DNA of 64,000 bases from Aspidiotus rigidus (GCA_035079385.1 JAVHKY010000071.1:3846001-3910000), one strand, 5' to 3'; shown: positions 43,457 to 57,074, counted from the first letter of the stretch. Made by a program: numbers and translations. Notes: generated from the sequence alone by a model not told the origin.

Positions 43457-45049
43457 GACTCTAAATATATTGCCCCGTGGTAAATATGAGACAAAACGGT
43501 TCTTCGTGGACTATCGGTGCCTCAGGTATAAGCGTGCCCACTTACATGACTAAATCTATCGAAGGATTAAATACACGTAACATTTCATTATCTGATATTT
43601 ACACCGCGCCATCGCAAAAGGCTTCAGTATGGTGAACAAATTGATACACGAGGAAAAACTGTACGTAGTCGAAAATTTATTAATAGAATTTTAAATTTTT
43701 CTCTAGCGTTAACGGAAATAATGACAGAGAAGCTATCATCACTTCAATGAATTATTGAATAAAATCGTTTACGTACGTTCCAATTGATATCGTGATATTT
43801 CCCCGCATTTCCAAAAATTGGAATTCACTAAAGGTGTGTGTGTTTGCTCTGCTAATTTATAGTGAGGTAGAGAAACCGCAATCGATTTACTCATTCGTAA
43901 AACTTTCTATTCTCAGACCTAAGAATCCGAAAAATTTTTTCTTTTTTCGATTATGAGCACATCGGTTTCCGAGCGTTAAGAAAATGACAAGCAAAGACCA
44001 GAAGTCATTACTCAAAAAACGTGTTCAGTATCACAAATAGGCCTATTCAATAAGTTTTCTTTCGTAGGTACTCGTAGGTAAGTAGAAATTGTTGATGACC
44101 TTATTCAAATTTTATTCGAATCAATATCAATTTATGTACAACAAATTTCATAGTGATTAGTAGATGATAATGATAATTCATGAGGCCTAGATCTTTGTCA
44201 AGGTCAATCTGTAGGTACCGATATTCGAATAACAATTCATAATCAAAACCACGGACTATAATGTTATAAAAAGAATATTATAGTTAGGGAACGGATCTCT
44301 CGGCTTTTGCGCCCAACGATTTCCTAAAAGAGTATTCAAGGTCCTCATCTGTAGTTATAATTTCTTTCTTTTTTTATTATTCATTGTCGTTCATCATGAA
44401 TACAGACGTTTTTTATATCGCGCTTTATTTTTTAAATGCCGAATTTTAGGTTTATGGAGCCAAATTTTAAATTTTTTAACTCGGAAAATCCGTTCTTCAC
44501 GCATATAATACTACAGTATATTATACTGATGATGAACTTGAAATTTTTGTTTTTTTTTATATATCTTACGATTCAAAATTTTTTAGGTCCGTGATTTAGA
44601 TTAGTCAAATCCCTCCACTTCAGAGATCAAGTTCCCCTTGAAGAATAAAAGAAGTAAAAAAGGAAAAATGAAGGATTAAATGAAAATGTCTTCAGATACC
44701 GTAGACGGACGTGGACAATTCCTGAGGAAATACCCCCAAGAAAATAATAGCGTGTCCCTCGCTAATAAAAAAAAAATACTTACGCAGCAGCATGATCATT
44801 ACTGACTTTTCATCTCTAAATTTGACCACCCATCTAAATTCAAGTATGTACTCATAGTAATCAAAAATATACGTGGGTACGCTTTAGGTCCATCAATCCT
44901 TTTGAAGGTGCATTTTAGAAGTTATAATTTTTCTATTCTACACGATTGTTCATAAAGAATTTTTCCAGCCGGTAAATATACTATGCATTCATAATAATCT
45001 TCATGACTCAAACAACACGATTGTGTGGACTCTGATTAATCGACTTGAG
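43457..45049. other. No feature recognised
   Basis: AT-rich, with T-rich tracts. No repeat or domain was matched. Confidence 0.4.
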
Positions 45050-45515
45050 CCATTTATCTTGATTACTCGAGAACCATTCATCCAAATGACCCCAAAATTT
45101 TTCGTCAACTAAGGTGAATATACTGTAACATCGTGCAGTCATATGAAGACGTTTGGTTCAATGGTTTACGCGAATTTATAATAAGAAATTTGAGAGAAAA
45201 TTGGCACTGCATGAATAGGTAATCAACGACCCACAATGAAAAATCATGTTCACAATTTCAGAAAAATGACTGTAGTTTAACCACGTTTGAAGGAAATCCA
45301 GTCATTAGTTTTGGAGGAGTTAATTTGACAACAAAAAAAAAACTTATAAATTTATTTTGTATGTATATAAGGTAACCTGAATTTTTTTTATTAGTCTCAC
45401 AGTGATCTAGGACACCTAAAGCGTCGATAAAATTCATTCCTGGGCTTATCCGCCACAACTGTCTCGGGAGCAATATCTACCTGACTTTTCAGTCAAAAAG
45501 TTGGTGAGAAGAGAA
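45050..45515 (-). repeat. Family H repeat, diverged inverse copy
   Basis: It runs from TACTCGAGAACCATTCATCC to GTAACCTGAATTTTTTTTAT, TAGTCTCACAGTGATCTAGG and the hairpin end CCTGACTTTTCAGTCAAAAA, GTTGGTGAG. It lies immediately next to an F element. Confidence 0.65.
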
Positions 45516-45526
45516 AAAAAAATACG

Positions 45527-46215
45527 ACGGCTTCCTTAACAAAGTTGAACGAGGAACGCAGGGAACCTGTTTTATGAGTCAAATGGGATTCGGTATTGAA
45601 AATTCAAGGAAGCCTAGACCTGGATAAAGCTAGTATAAAGAAGGCCTAGACCTACTATAAGCCTAGTATAATATAGTTTGAGAGTCTAAGTTTTTCTCGA
45701 ATCCCAGCTTAAGTCCCTCTCCTGTCATATATGGCTCGAGAGTCAAAATTTTAACTGGGAACCTGTTCTATGAGGGGCTTTTTCAGAAATTTACCGTGCG
45801 CCGTCCGGCAAAAAACTTGGAAAAATTTCAACTCTCGAGCCATATATGATAGGAGGGGGACTTAGAAAAATTTCGACTCTCGAGCTATCATATATAGCTG
45901 GAGATTCGAGAAAAAAATTTAGACTCTCAAACTATATCATACTAGGCTTATAGTAGGTCTAGGCCTTCTTTATACTAGCTTTATCTAGGTCTAGGCTCGC
46001 TTGAATTTTTAATACCAAATCCCATTTGACTCATAAAACAGGTTCCCTGCGTTCCTCGTTTAACTTTGTTAAGGAAGCCGTCGTTTTTGTAAGTCCCCCT
46101 CTTGTCATATATAGCTCGAGAGTCGAAATTTTTCTAAATTTTTTGCTGGATGGCGGACAGCGCACGGCAAATTTCTCAAAAAGCTCCCTATAAAACAGGG
46201 CCCTATTAAAAAAAA
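45527..46215. mobile_element. Family F element with about 190-bp terminal inverted repeats
   Basis: The left arm at 45527-45715 and the right arm at 45898-46085 are near-perfect inverted copies. Each contains ACGACGGCTTCCTTAAC, AGGGAACCTGTTTTATGAGT, GGAAGCCTAGACCT and AGACTCTCAAACTATAT. Between and beyond them lie F units and a GGACGGCG...CTCATAAAACAGG-type end (to 46215). At least two F ends are nested here. There is no coding capacity. Confidence 0.75.
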
Positions 46216-46919
46216 ACAAGACCGAGTCGCCAAGCGCCTCAGTATCCGGGTCTCTTGGTTATTTTTTCTTCTAATTGACTGTTGCGTGACGGAAATTTAT
46301 TTTTTAAATTTTTTCAAAAGTTCTAGAGCTTCTTTTCCTACCAAAATGTAGAGATCAAGAGATCTCGATTTTTTCTATGTCAAGATCTGGAAACCAAGAG
46401 ATCTGCATCTTTGTTCCGCTCAGACCTGGAATCTCAGAGAATTATAAATATTTGTACCTCAATACGGTAGGTATATATTACCATTAAGAAAGCATCGAGA
46501 AGAAGAAACTTTGTTGAAGACTGTACAGAAATTTGAAAAATGCTATGCAAAAATAAAATCATAGGTGACACAGAATATGTATACGTGCAGTATACTAATC
46601 AAACGATATATGTATTTGTACATCATCATCAATATTGATGTTCGAAGACTATATCTTAGTCATCTTGGTCACTCTTGACGAAGACTGTACGAGAAATAAA
46701 ATTTGCCAGGCAAAAATAAAATTTCGAGACAGAGAATGTGAAAAACTTCCTGAAACTTGGAAATTGCTACGCAAAAATTATATCTCGAGTAACAGAGAAT
46801 TGTATTTATTACTTGAATAACCGTCACAACAAATTTTTCCGGTGAGAACTTTTTTTTTTTCCCTCTCTCCTTTTTTTCGCAATTGCATAGGGGCTCTCGC
46901 CTTGCCAGAGGCAAGAGCC
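46216..46919. other. No gene recognised
   Basis: Two loosely similar segments (AGACTGTAC..AAATTTG.AAAATGC..GCAAAAATAAAAT, near 46517 and 46683) suggest an old local duplication. A T/C-rich tract lies at 46850-46875. Confidence 0.35.
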
Positions 46920-47706
46920 TCAAAAATAACGACTTTCATGACAAAGTTTGACGAGGAACGCAGGAAACCTGCTTTATGGGTCGAATTGGTTTTGATATTG
47001 AGAATGAAATTCAAAATTGAAGTCCCAAAGAGTGTAAATTGTTTTGTACCCCTCCTATCATATATGGCTCAAAAGTCGAAATTTGTCCGGTACCCACTGT
47101 CGGCCGTTTGGCCAATCGGCAACCTAATCTAACTTGATAGGAGGACAAAACCCTAACTATAGGACAGAGACTTAGAAGTATCTCGAAAGTTGAAATTTTC
47201 GAAGTCCAGCTTTGAGCTATAGAAGTGTTGGACTTGGAAAAATGTTGACCATCGAACTATATAATATATGAGTAAAAATAAAAGGTGTACTCCGTAGTTC
47301 GCAACAAAATGAAACAAAGAATGTAGCTGGGAGGTAGAAATTCTTCCAAGTCGTCCTTCTATAACATAGCTCGGAAGAAGACATTTTTTCTAAGCACCCC
47401 TCCTCTTCAAGTCCCTCTCGTATCATGTATAGCTCGGAGTTAGTAATTCTTCCAAGACTTCCTTCTATCGTACATAGCTTGAAGATAGAAATTTTTCTAA
47501 GCCTCCCTTTTAGATTATACAGCTCGAAAGAAAAAATTTTTTCAAGTCCTCCTCCCACTTTATATAACTCAGAGGTAGAATTTTATCCAACTCCCCCTCC
47601 TATCAGCTCGGAGGTAGAAATTTTTTCCAAGTCCCACGTTTTGCTGTCCATCACCAGGCGGACGGCGGCCGTCAAATTACTCATCCATAAAACAGGTTCT
47701 CTGTCA
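46920..47706. mobile_element. Family F element, large copy with about 50-bp tandem units
   Basis: The left end AACGACTTTCATGACAAAGT, AGGAAACCTGCTTTATGGGT lies at about 46927-46985. The right end CGGACGGCGGCCGTCAAATT, CATAAAACAGGTTCTCTG lies at about 47658-47705. In between, 47320-47640 holds six or seven diverged units of about 50 bp (CTCGGAGGTAGAAATTTTTCCAAGTCCC). The plus-strand open frame there simply reflects the repeat. Confidence 0.65.
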
Positions 47707-49369
47707 GAAAAAGTTTGTGCTCAAAACCTCGAGTTGATGAAAGGCAACTTTGGAAAAATGTGAACTCCGATTACACACATAGGCTAGCTGGCTAGACAGC
47801 GGGCTCTCCTCTATTTTTACGGAGAGGATACGAGACCGTGATTTTTTTTTAATTTCTTATATTCAATCGTGACAAAAGAGTGAATTGAATCATCTCTTAA
47901 TATGATTTTTTGCTACACTAGTCTCGTTACGTGGAACATTTAGCCTAATTTCATCACGTTATCAGTTTCTTATAAGGCGCGGTTTATGTTTGATCAGTTT
48001 TACTCGATACCCAAATCGAGATCCAAGTATTTTCTACAGATATTCGATTTCATATTCATGTGTTGTTCATTGTTTTAAAAACATTTTTTGAAGCTTACGT
48101 TGAAAGCCAGTTTTAGACAATTTTCCGTGAGATGATATGAGTTACCTTCATTTCCGTTACTTAATTATCTCACTAGAGTACTTGTACAGAGGTTATTGCA
48201 TCCAGATGCACCTTCATACATAAGTAGTAAATATACGTAAATGTCATAAATATGTACAAATCATCTTCTTACATGGGTATATTTTAGTTCCTATAATGTA
48301 TGTATACCTACATATCTATTTCGTAAATGTATAAAAAAGTCATTCACTTGAGAAGAGATGTATGATCTGATGATGAAAAGACAAGAAACGAGGAAGAGGG
48401 AGATAGAGAGAGGGAGGGAGAGGAAGAGGGAGAGGAGAAGACAATCTCGACGTATCTGTAAATTGAAAAACAAGTTTGCGATTAAAAATGAAGCGATATA
48501 GAAATATTTATTAAACGGAAATGTAAGTATATACGTTTTTTGTGTATATCTGGTTTGGAAATATTTTATTTAATTTCTTCCGGTTCTCATTCTGTTCTGC
48601 CAGCTTTTCAAGACGAAGAGGGAGTTCATTATCCCGAAATTTATTTAGAAGTTCATCTGCCGAACAATGTATGTATTTTATTCTCTCTTCTCAATACGCG
48701 TGCGTGTACAGCCTCCACCACGCATCTTTTCATTCTTTTTCTTTCCTTCCTTCTTTTTCATGTGAATTTAAATTAATTCTTCGAGACGTGCACTGTTTCT
48801 GAGCTGTTTGGAAAAACCTCTCAGATCCGATAGTAAAAGAGCGACCCCGAACCAGACAGATAGCCGCGATCTGCAATAATTGGCATGCAATTGTTTTGAG
48901 AATAGTGTATTGCGATTCTGATGTAGGTACATACAGGATGAATTTTATGCAGTCGGGCCTATTACTGAAGAAGAATTTGATTGTATCTCGATAGTCAACG
49001 ATTAGCACACCCACTATCACAGTTATCGTTTGTATCGGGATCGGGTGGTTTCCTGGACTAAGGATCGCCTTATTTCGTAAAATACTTGCACAAAATGAGT
49101 TGAAATTGGTTCAATATTTACAAGATTTGTAACTTCATTAGAATTGGCAATTTTTCACGATATTTTATTTTCCATCTCACGTTTAGGTAGGCTACGGGAT
49201 TGTCACTTGTTTCTGCTCCCGTTCGTATTTCGGGACAGATTCGGTATATTTCTATAAGAAAGTGTTTTTAAATGGGTTTCAATACCCACTATTCCATACA
49301 TTCTTATTCTTCTACTCAGTTTTTATCATTTAGAACATCAAACCCGGACCTATATTCCTGAAAACCCTC
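47707..49369. other. No gene recognised
   Basis: It includes a GA-rich tract (48392-48440). The overlapping frames at 48540-48802 have no recognisable domain. Confidence 0.4.
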
Positions 49370-50200
49370 CTTTCTCTAGTAAAGAACTACTATCCAAAGG
49401 TGCAATATCACAGTGTGAGCCTCGTCCAGATCAGTTCATATCGCCAATTTTCCTTGAACCAAAACTAGATGGCTCCTTTCGTCTGATCTTGAACATAAAA
49501 ATGCTAAATAGTTCTATCCTCACACAACACTTCAAACTTGAAGATTTTAATGGCTGCAAAACTAATTACACCGTTTTTGTGCTTCACCGAGTTTGATTTC
49601 AAAGATGCATATATTACCCAATTGCGGTGCACTCAACACACAGAAAATTCCTCTGTTTTTGTCTTGAAGGTATCTTCTATGAATTCAACTGCTTGCTCTT
49701 TGGATTAGCCACAGCACCATATGTATTCACAAAAATCATGAAGCCGATAATCTTTCTACATCACCAATATGGCTACACATCGGTTGTGTACCTAGACGAC
49801 TTTCTCTTATTAGGAAGTTCAAAGGCCGCTTGTATCTATAACACCGCCACTTTAACAGTAGGTTTCCTGTTCTCGGCAAAAAATGCCTCTTTCCTCCTAG
49901 TACCGTTTGTACCTTTCTAAGGTTTGGTTTTGACTCCGTCGCATTGACAATGAGCCTGCTCCTTGTAAAATGACAGGCCTTAGCAGCGCTTATTACAAAA
50001 ATGGAAAAACAAACCAACTGTATTATTCGAAAATGTAAAATTCCTTGGATCGCTAGTAGCAACCTGCCCTTCCATTAAGTACAGCTGGGCGCGTATACAA
50101 AATTATTTGAAAGAAACAAGCATCTAGCTCTTTTGGCTTCAAACAGAAATTATAACGCCACCTTTGGATTGATTACCGTCGCGCCGCATGGAATTTTCTC
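49370..50200 (+). pseudogene. DIRS-like (tyrosine-recombinase) retrotransposon reverse transcriptase
   Basis: Plus-strand frames read SSKELLSKGAISQCEPRPDQ, then FISPIFLEPKLDGSFRLILN, then a break near 49550. The next frame has LCFTEFDFKDAY (motif A), then EGIFYEFNCLLFGLATAPYV (motif B) and YTSVVYLDDFLLLGSS (motif C, YLDD kept). A later frame has GSLVATCPSIKYSWARIQNY. FEFN..LFGL..AP and YLDDFLL with VGSLVAACPA-like ends point to DIRS rather than LTR elements. Two or more frameshifts and stops inactivate it. No tyrosine recombinase or RNase H part was seen downstream. Confidence 0.7.
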
Positions 50201-50259
50201 GGTAGAACTTTTCTAATCTCGAATCGGCTCCTTCCAAAGTCAGCCAAACGCGATTAGGG

Positions 50260-50905
50260 TGTTTAGGGTGTTTCACCGAAAGATTTTTTACCTAAGAAAA
50301 TTCACCTATAGAAAGTTCACCTACATCTTCACCTAATAGAAGTAGTAGTTCACCGCATGGTAGTTCACCGACAAAATTCGATTATATTTATATAAATGAA
50401 GTTGATTAATCATTTTAATTCAAGTTTAATAATAATAACAAATTAATTTAATAATTTTATTTTTATAAAATTAAATTTTATATTATTTTTTATATTTTTA
50501 AATATTATTTATTTTTATATTTTAATCAAATTTAATTTTGAAAAAAAAAAAATAATAAAATAAAATAATTTGAATTATTATAATTTTAAAATAATTACTT
50601 ATTGAAATAAAAATTATTTATTAACATTTTTAAACAAAACCTTGAATAAATAAATTGGTTTAATAAATTAAAAATTATAATTATAAATAATAAAATATAA
50701 TATTTATTAATTTTATTTATGAATATCAATATTTTAATTAAATAAATTATTATTTATTAAAATAATTTTATGAATAAAATTTGGTACATCAAAGCATCAA
50801 ATAAAAGTCGAACAGCTGATTGAAAAAGATGAATTTTGTCATGGGTGTCGGTGAACTCAAAAAAAGAAGATGAACTTTCCAGTCGGTGATGTACATTCCT
50901 TCAAA
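50260..50905. mobile_element. AT-rich foldback-like element with GTTCACCGACA-containing ends
   Basis: The left end has GTTTCACCGAAAGATTTTTT, TTCACCTATAGAAAGTTCAC and GTTCACCGACAAAATTCG. The right end has GAATTTTGTCATGGGTGTCG, GTGAACTC and CCAGTCGGTGATGTACATTC, so the ends are loosely complementary. The middle (50395-50770) is almost pure A/T with many TTTATT and AATAATTT words. The arm architecture of short repeated words resembles the element at 42741-43456. Confidence 0.5.
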
Positions 50906-51330
50906 AAGACTTACTCGGTGCGAATAGCTGCATGGATAGCAGTTCAAAGTCTACCACGACAGTTTTTGGTGTGAGAGGTAAGCTCGGAGTAACAGATCTA
51001 AGAAAGTTTCGTACATTCCTCCTGACTTGGTGGGTAATAAGGCAAAATGTGATTGCACGCAATGACCGTTTTTCAAACCACGACAAGTAAATAATTGGGA
51101 AGAAAAGGATTTTGCGGAAAAGGGTTAGGTTTATAATGTGTGCATGCTAAATACATTCTTGTGTTGTTCACTCTGACGTTTCGAGGGTGCAGTTCGCAAT
51201 TCCATCAAATGTGTGCAAATTACTCGAAAAATTACGTCGCTCTGGTCAACGAGTGTGCAATTCACATATACGCCCAAGCAAATGAAAATTAGATTTGTCT
51301 TTCATAAATAATAATGAATTCATTCTGCAA
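50906..51330. other. No feature recognised
   Basis: No domain or repeat was noticed. Confidence 0.4.
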
Positions 51331-51985
51331 TAGAATCTTCCATAATTTCAATCTTTCTTTTTTTCCCTCAATTACATCGAAGTCCGAAACGATCCGGATT
51401 TTTTTTCTATAAGATCCGGATCCAAAAATATCTGGATATTTTTTGTTTTTTTCTTCTGTGAGATTCGGCTCCAAAAAGACCCCGTAAATTTTTATTTCGA
51501 TTCTCTCCCTTGCACCCAACAGGGATTGTTCACCCCAAAACTAAGGATGCCAATTCTGTTGATTATCACATAATTAAATTCGAATTTCCTACCTGGTTCC
51601 TATTAGCCTATATTGCCAATGATATTTATTTTGAAGGCCCGACATTTTAATTTTTAAAATCACCGGACTTGGTGAGCAAAAGGTAAACTTCCGCACTTCC
51701 CAGCAAGATTCTCATTTTAAGCCACTCGTATATAGTAAAAGTTAGAGAAGACAAAAATTCTGAAAAATTCTTTCAAAATTTGCATTAGAAAAAAAACAAC
51801 CGATCACCAACGGCTAATGGCTGCTAATTCGGAATGAGATCCAGATCCAAAATAAGATCCGGACTCGAAAAGATCTTCTAGGTTTTTCTTTTTCCAATAA
51901 GTCTTTTTTTTCTGTGAGATAAGTATCCAAAAAAACTATCATTTTTTTTCTCTCTAAGATCCAAATCCGAAAATATCCTTCTCCC
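51331..51985. repeat. Degenerate repeats of an AAGATCCGGATCCAAAA-type word
   Basis: GATCCGGATTTTTTTTC, AAGATCCGGATCCAAAAATA and GAGATTCGGCTCCAAAAAGA cluster at 51390-51480. GAGATCCAGATCCAAAATAA, GATCCGGACTCGAAAAGAT and AAGATCCAAATCCGAAAATA cluster at 51835-51980. It looks like an old, dispersed tandem array with unrelated DNA between. Confidence 0.45.
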
Positions 51986-54007
51986 CCCCTACCCCCCCGG
52001 TCGTATCCCTTGATAATAGCTGAAACTACTACTTGAACCTAAAGTGCGAATATGTGGTGAGTGCGAATGAATTATATTCTCGCAGAACTGAATTACCTAT
52101 AGATTCGTAAAGTCAGTCACGTATTATTTCCGATTCACTTCAGAAAAAGATTATGAATAATTTGTACGAATTGTGAATGAAAAATTTGGTCAACTGTGGG
52201 ATGGTAATATATGTGATTTTCAACACGCAAAAAAGGAATGAAATGGTAGTGAAGATCTATCGAGTTTTGAATCTTCTACCCTAGAGTTGGCTTTTTACTC
52301 ATTTAGCATCACCCGCCATTATTACAGGTAGATGGCACAATAAAATACGAAAATATATTCATAGGTTATTGCGTATTCAGCTTTACAGCTCAATTACAAC
52401 CGAACGACTGAAAATTCTTGCAATATTTTTTGCCCTTACACCCTCGCACTCTCGGGAACACACTTTTTCATTTAAGATGTTGTTCAACAAAATCTGTTTT
52501 AAATAACGGACGTGTGATGCTCACAAAAGTGTTATTTTATAAGATACGAGTAGATGTGTGCCATACCAGTATCGTCCATCCGTTTTTCATTATCACCTGT
52601 TAAGAAGAGCAGCGTACATCGACTCCTCCCCCCCCCCCCTCCTTCAATTATAATCTCATTTTTCTGGTTTTTGCCGATTCGTACTCTTCTCGGTTTGTTT
52701 TGTACACTGTTGTTTTAGTGAGAATATCCAATACAGTCAGTTCATTACACCTGCAAGGAAATGGCGCAATATCGATGTTTCCTTTTGTCACGCTCACTTT
52801 TGTAGGATAATAATTATACTATCAAAGCGTGTACACAATACATAGAACAAAAAAGATACACACGTGTCTATACAATAAATGATAATGACGGAAATTATTG
52901 AAAATATAATTCGGATTTTGAGTGCTCCATTCTTAATAGGTATATTGTACCCGAACGAAACATCATTAGGCGAAATAATCAGGCCGTCGATCTCTCAAGT
53001 AAATTTATGTTTTACAATATTGAGTAACGCTAAACATTCAGTTAACCCAGTGCTTAATATAGGGAGAATGGTGATGTCTGATTTTTGCACGCATTACTCG
53101 CAATTTATTATTATTCCGTCAGTCGTATTTCCGTCTGAAAAAGAGGTTTTTCTCTTTTTTTTTCCCCTTGGTTTCTTTCATTTTCTCACTATTTTTCCTA
53201 GTTTTGGGCACTTTTTGTATTCTTCTAATGCCCAAAAACTACAAATATGTATATCTCCTTCATACGCCACATGAAAAATGATACCCTAATGCTTGCATGT
53301 ATTATATCAATTTACAAAACGAATAAGTGTTGCTCTACAGATCATCGGTTATCTAAAACGAATAGGCTTTTTGGAGATTAATTTATTATAATATTTGAAG
53401 AATTCTATTACGCGAAACTATTTTTGAATGTTATTGATTTGCTAATGGTATCCTAAATTAAGAAATTTTGTTTCAAGTCATACGCTGGAGCTAGTCCCTA
53501 ATAAACACTAAAATGTTTTACCGTTCACAATATAAACCGAGTTCATTAGGCTGAGATTAGAAAATTTTTGAATTTTGGTTAACTGTCTAACTTAAATTTC
53601 CGGGACGCGCGTAGGTATACCTATTAACGTTGTTGCTAAAACCGGCTCTCGATCTTCACAATATTCTATCAATATAATCGTTGGAACCCCCTAGAACTAT
53701 ACTTTGTACCTACTATGCTGCATCAATCAAATTTATCGAAAAAATCCCCTAGGCTAAAACATAGTAATTCTGTACAAGTAACTTTTCGATGATCCTCTGC
53801 GAAGTTTGGAAAAGTGTCTTGCCTTGATTAAAATACTAAATGTAGGTATAAGAAATATCAATAGCAGACATGCTCTCTTAGGTACCAACTATGACTGCTA
53901 CATTTTCTAATTTAACCGTGGACTGCTTGACCACCTCTCAAGCAAAATTAGATAAACACTTCATATGATTTCCTCTTTCACAAAATTAATGAAAAAGATC
54001 AACATAT
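51986..54007. other. No gene recognised
   Basis: A C11 run lies at 52629-52639. The plus-strand frame at 52879-53274 (131 codons, real ATG, rather hydrophobic, mixed Ile/Phe-rich) has no recognisable domain. Confidence 0.35.
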
Positions 54008-54370
54008 CTAGAGATAGGAATTTTCGGCGCACTATGAGAGATTCTTTTCGGTTCTGAAAATCAAATTTTCGGCATCATTCGATATTTATGTAGAAATCGC
54101 AGAAAAACGAGTTATTCTACGTAAAATTACGACTGTTTACAAAAACGTTGAGTTGTGCCTAACATTGAGGTTTTTCTCAACGTTATCTTGCGTTAAATTA
54201 TGATTATGACGACAATCTCATTTTGCCTATTTTTCTAAAATGTGTACTACTTCGTTTTTTGTGAATATCTCGTGACATTTCTGCTTGAAATTGCGCCTCT
54301 TTTCCCTGGCATGTTGGCCTTTCCTTCCTATTTTCTTAAATTTTCAACCTTTTGAACCATTTCGGCGTTT
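54008..54370 (+). repeat. Dispersed repeat L, copy 2
   Basis: Direct copy of 19074-19350 with extra internal sequence (about 54235-54290). The 3' side ends around TTTCAACCTTTTGAACCATT. Confidence 0.65.
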
Positions 54371-55982
54371 ATTAGCATTTCGGCTCTCAAACCATTTTTG
54401 GCTCTTAACCACTTTCGGCACTTTTCGGCAAAATACAAACTTAACAACAGACCCTCCCTCCCCTAATTTGTATTCATTTCTTATCAGAACTTCTCTAACT
54501 TCTTCCCAAACAAAATTATAAATGCCGAGCATTTCTGTCTCTAAACATACCTATTGTAAAGGATCGTCCTCACTCGCATGATAGTGACTATTTTCCCGCT
54601 GTTCCCATTATTCCATTTGTATAGATAACCAGAATCCCGTGCTACCAGATAGATCTCTCTACCCCCGCTAAAAAATCCGAAGAGCCCTTTTTCATTCTCT
54701 AACACATGGTTTCTTTTTCCTTCAGAATATTTTTTATACTCTCACTGACCTCTGAGCATCCGCAGACCTCATCAAGTAAGCCTGAGCTCATAAAGATATC
54801 TATCAAGTCATCAAATGTCAAAAAAACTTTGTAAAGTCATTGAAAACCACCTACAACTCGGAAAAGCGGTTGTAAAAGTTAGGGTCCAAATCACAAGCAG
54901 AGTGAATTTACTACAAGATCTAAAATTGAACCGTGACCACTGTCATACAAGTCATCATTTACCAGACTGTGGGGAAGGGAGAGGTCTAACTACAACAATA
55001 AATACGTGTGGATCTGGTTTTACAGCCTTGCGCAGTGGAATAAATATTAGACACCGATTTGATACGCACAAATGAATAGATGTAATTTTCTGTTATCTAA
55101 TATTGAACTTATAAATAGCATAATATAGGTAATTCTTCTTGTCTGGGCGTTCTTTTCTTCTTACTATTTTTGACCTATGGACATGAAAATGTCCATTAGA
55201 ATCTCTAAGTTAGAAATCATCACTACCATCGTAAGAAGCTGTCAGATTGAGGCTGAGAGAGAACGAGAGAGAAATTTGATTCATCAGGGTTGTAGGGAAC
55301 CGTTCCCGTTAACTTCTGCTAACAGCCTAACCAACCGACCGACCGTATACCGAAAGAAATGTTCAACACCGAGAATTCCAAAAGTTTCGTAACCGCCGTA
55401 CAACGACAAATAATTTACTAATCTCCATATCGAAGTTGTTCCCCATTGCAGGACCAAAAGACGATTCCACAATAACTATAAATCAATAAATATACCACGA
55501 AACAATTCGACCATAATATTTGCAAAGAGCGCAGACAAGCACGATACTTACGCGTATCAATATCTGTATTGTAGTGATTATCATTAGCATACTATTCAGG
55601 GCCGAGTCACTGCTTAATATGATAGAGAATGACTAGTGATCATGTTGGGACATGAGTCAACATACATTGCCGTTCCAAAGTATTTTGACAACAGCCAGCC
55701 CGTTCTATAAAGAAGCAGTCACTGGATTCTCTGGTCTCGGGCATGAACAATCTCATGTTTATTTCTTCTATAGGTGAAAAAAAGTATCAGGAAACTATTG
55801 GGAAACAGTTCAAATCATTTTTTAGCGTCTAACCGTCAAGAATGTGATAAAAATTTTTCAACAGTCTTAGCTACCTACTAACTCTGATTAGGTGACAATT
55901 TGTTCAACTTCGAAATTTGAGGATTCAGAATCGCACTGCATAACTTCAACACCTCCAAAGATCCTCTTCCTAAAAACCTAGG
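54371..55982. other. No gene recognised
   Basis: A short frame at 54815-55075 has an ATG and mixed composition but no recognised domain. Confidence 0.35.
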
Positions 55983-56125
55983 TCTCATTCAGAGAAGAGA
56001 ATAGTCTTGATGACTACAAAAAAAGTGTTAAATCAAGACAAGTTACCTTTTTCTAGTCACTATAAATAGATTTTCCAGTCAAAATAACAGGAAAAAATTA
56101 TCAAATTGACAAAGAAAAAGGCCTA
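55983..56125. mobile_element. Partial copy of the CACTGAGAGAA-type MITE
   Basis: CAGAGAAGAGAATAGTCTTG, ATGACTACAAAAAAAGTGTT matches the left arm of the element at 38470-38690. The right half is missing or highly diverged, although internal TTTTTCTAGTCACTATAAAT is similar. Confidence 0.65.
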
Positions 56126-56607
56126 CTAAATTTATATTGTTACTTCTAGCCTCATTAGCGTTTGATTGTAGCTTGTATTTTTCTTTTACTGGATACTAAT
56201 TATAAATAGGAAGCGAAGGCCTCTATTCATCTTTCATGTGAATCAAATTAGGCGGTGAAAACTTCTTGTATTCGTTTTTTGTAATTTCACTGTTTCACTT
56301 CATCATTCTTTTATATTTTCAAGGGGAAGAAGTACCGCTACATCTACTTCAGGAAAGGGTGGAAAATTAGAAAATGAAATAAGTAGTCGGAAAAATTCAA
56401 ACCGGTCTGTCGCGGATGGAGAAATAATGAGCTCATTATTTTGTCCAACACGCAGTTTCACAAAATTTTGCTACCAAATTTAGTCGGCGCGCGGTAAATT
56501 TTGAAATAAAATAGACGTAATAGAAGAACAAACACAAATAACAAATTAGTGGAAGAAGGAAGAGGGAAAAAAAGAAAAGAGGACCAATAAGAATGACGGA
56601 ATAAACT

Positions 56608-56964
56608 ATGACTAAAAACTGTAGTGGGATTCTACGACGAATATTCGCTGTCACTCGTATACAAAACGTTCGCGCAAACAAAACAATACAACCAGTTGCT
56701 CCCCTTCCCAATCCAAACATAGAGTGTACTAGCACGCGAAGGTGGTACAAAGAATATAGCGCTGAACTAACATTTCACAAATCAGAGGACTGGTTTTTCG
56801 AAGGAGTTCCCCTGAAAACTACCGTCATTAAAGACGCCAAGATCGGCCTAAACGCGAGAGCAGTTGTGAATTCATTAAGAAACAGTTTCATAGTGATATT
56901 GAATACATTCTTCCCCTTTTTACGAAATATGTATTTTGTTAATTTGAGGAATATTTTCGAGTAG
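56608..56964 (+). CDS. Unidentified 118-residue open frame, possible host gene
   Basis: A real ATG starts a frame whose first 30 residues are rich in Arg and Asn with almost no acidic residues (MTKNCSGILRRIFAVTRIQN, VRANK). A mixed, globular-looking segment follows (RRWYKEYSAELTFHKSEDWF, FEGVPLKTTVIKDAKIGLNA). That layout would suit a mitochondrial presequence followed by a small domain, but I cannot name a family. The last 30 residues are hydrophobic and AT-rich and may already be intron. The composition is more balanced than the flanks and there are several CpG sites. No repeat copy was seen in the window. Confidence 0.4.
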   Translation: MTKNCSGILRRIFAVTRIQNVRANKTIQPVAPLPNPNIECTSTRRWYKEYSAELTFHKSEDWFFEGVPLKTTVIKDAKIGLNARAVVNSLRNSFIVILNTFFPFLRNMYFVNLRNIFE

Positions 56965-57074
56965 AGCTTTCATTGTTATCTTTTTTTTCAACAAGCTATG
57001 AACATTTTCCATGTTTTTCGCGTGTACTGTTGTCGACATTCTTTCAGATTTTTTTAATTTATTGAGTCGCAACG

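Noticed and set aside
47425..47763. 112-codon plus-strand frame with periodic SSEVEIF motifs
   Set aside because: The periodicity is that of the family F DNA units, so the frame is incidental.
54815..55075. 86-codon plus-strand frame with ATG
   Set aside because: No recognisable domain and no splice signals that would support it. Kept only as a remark.
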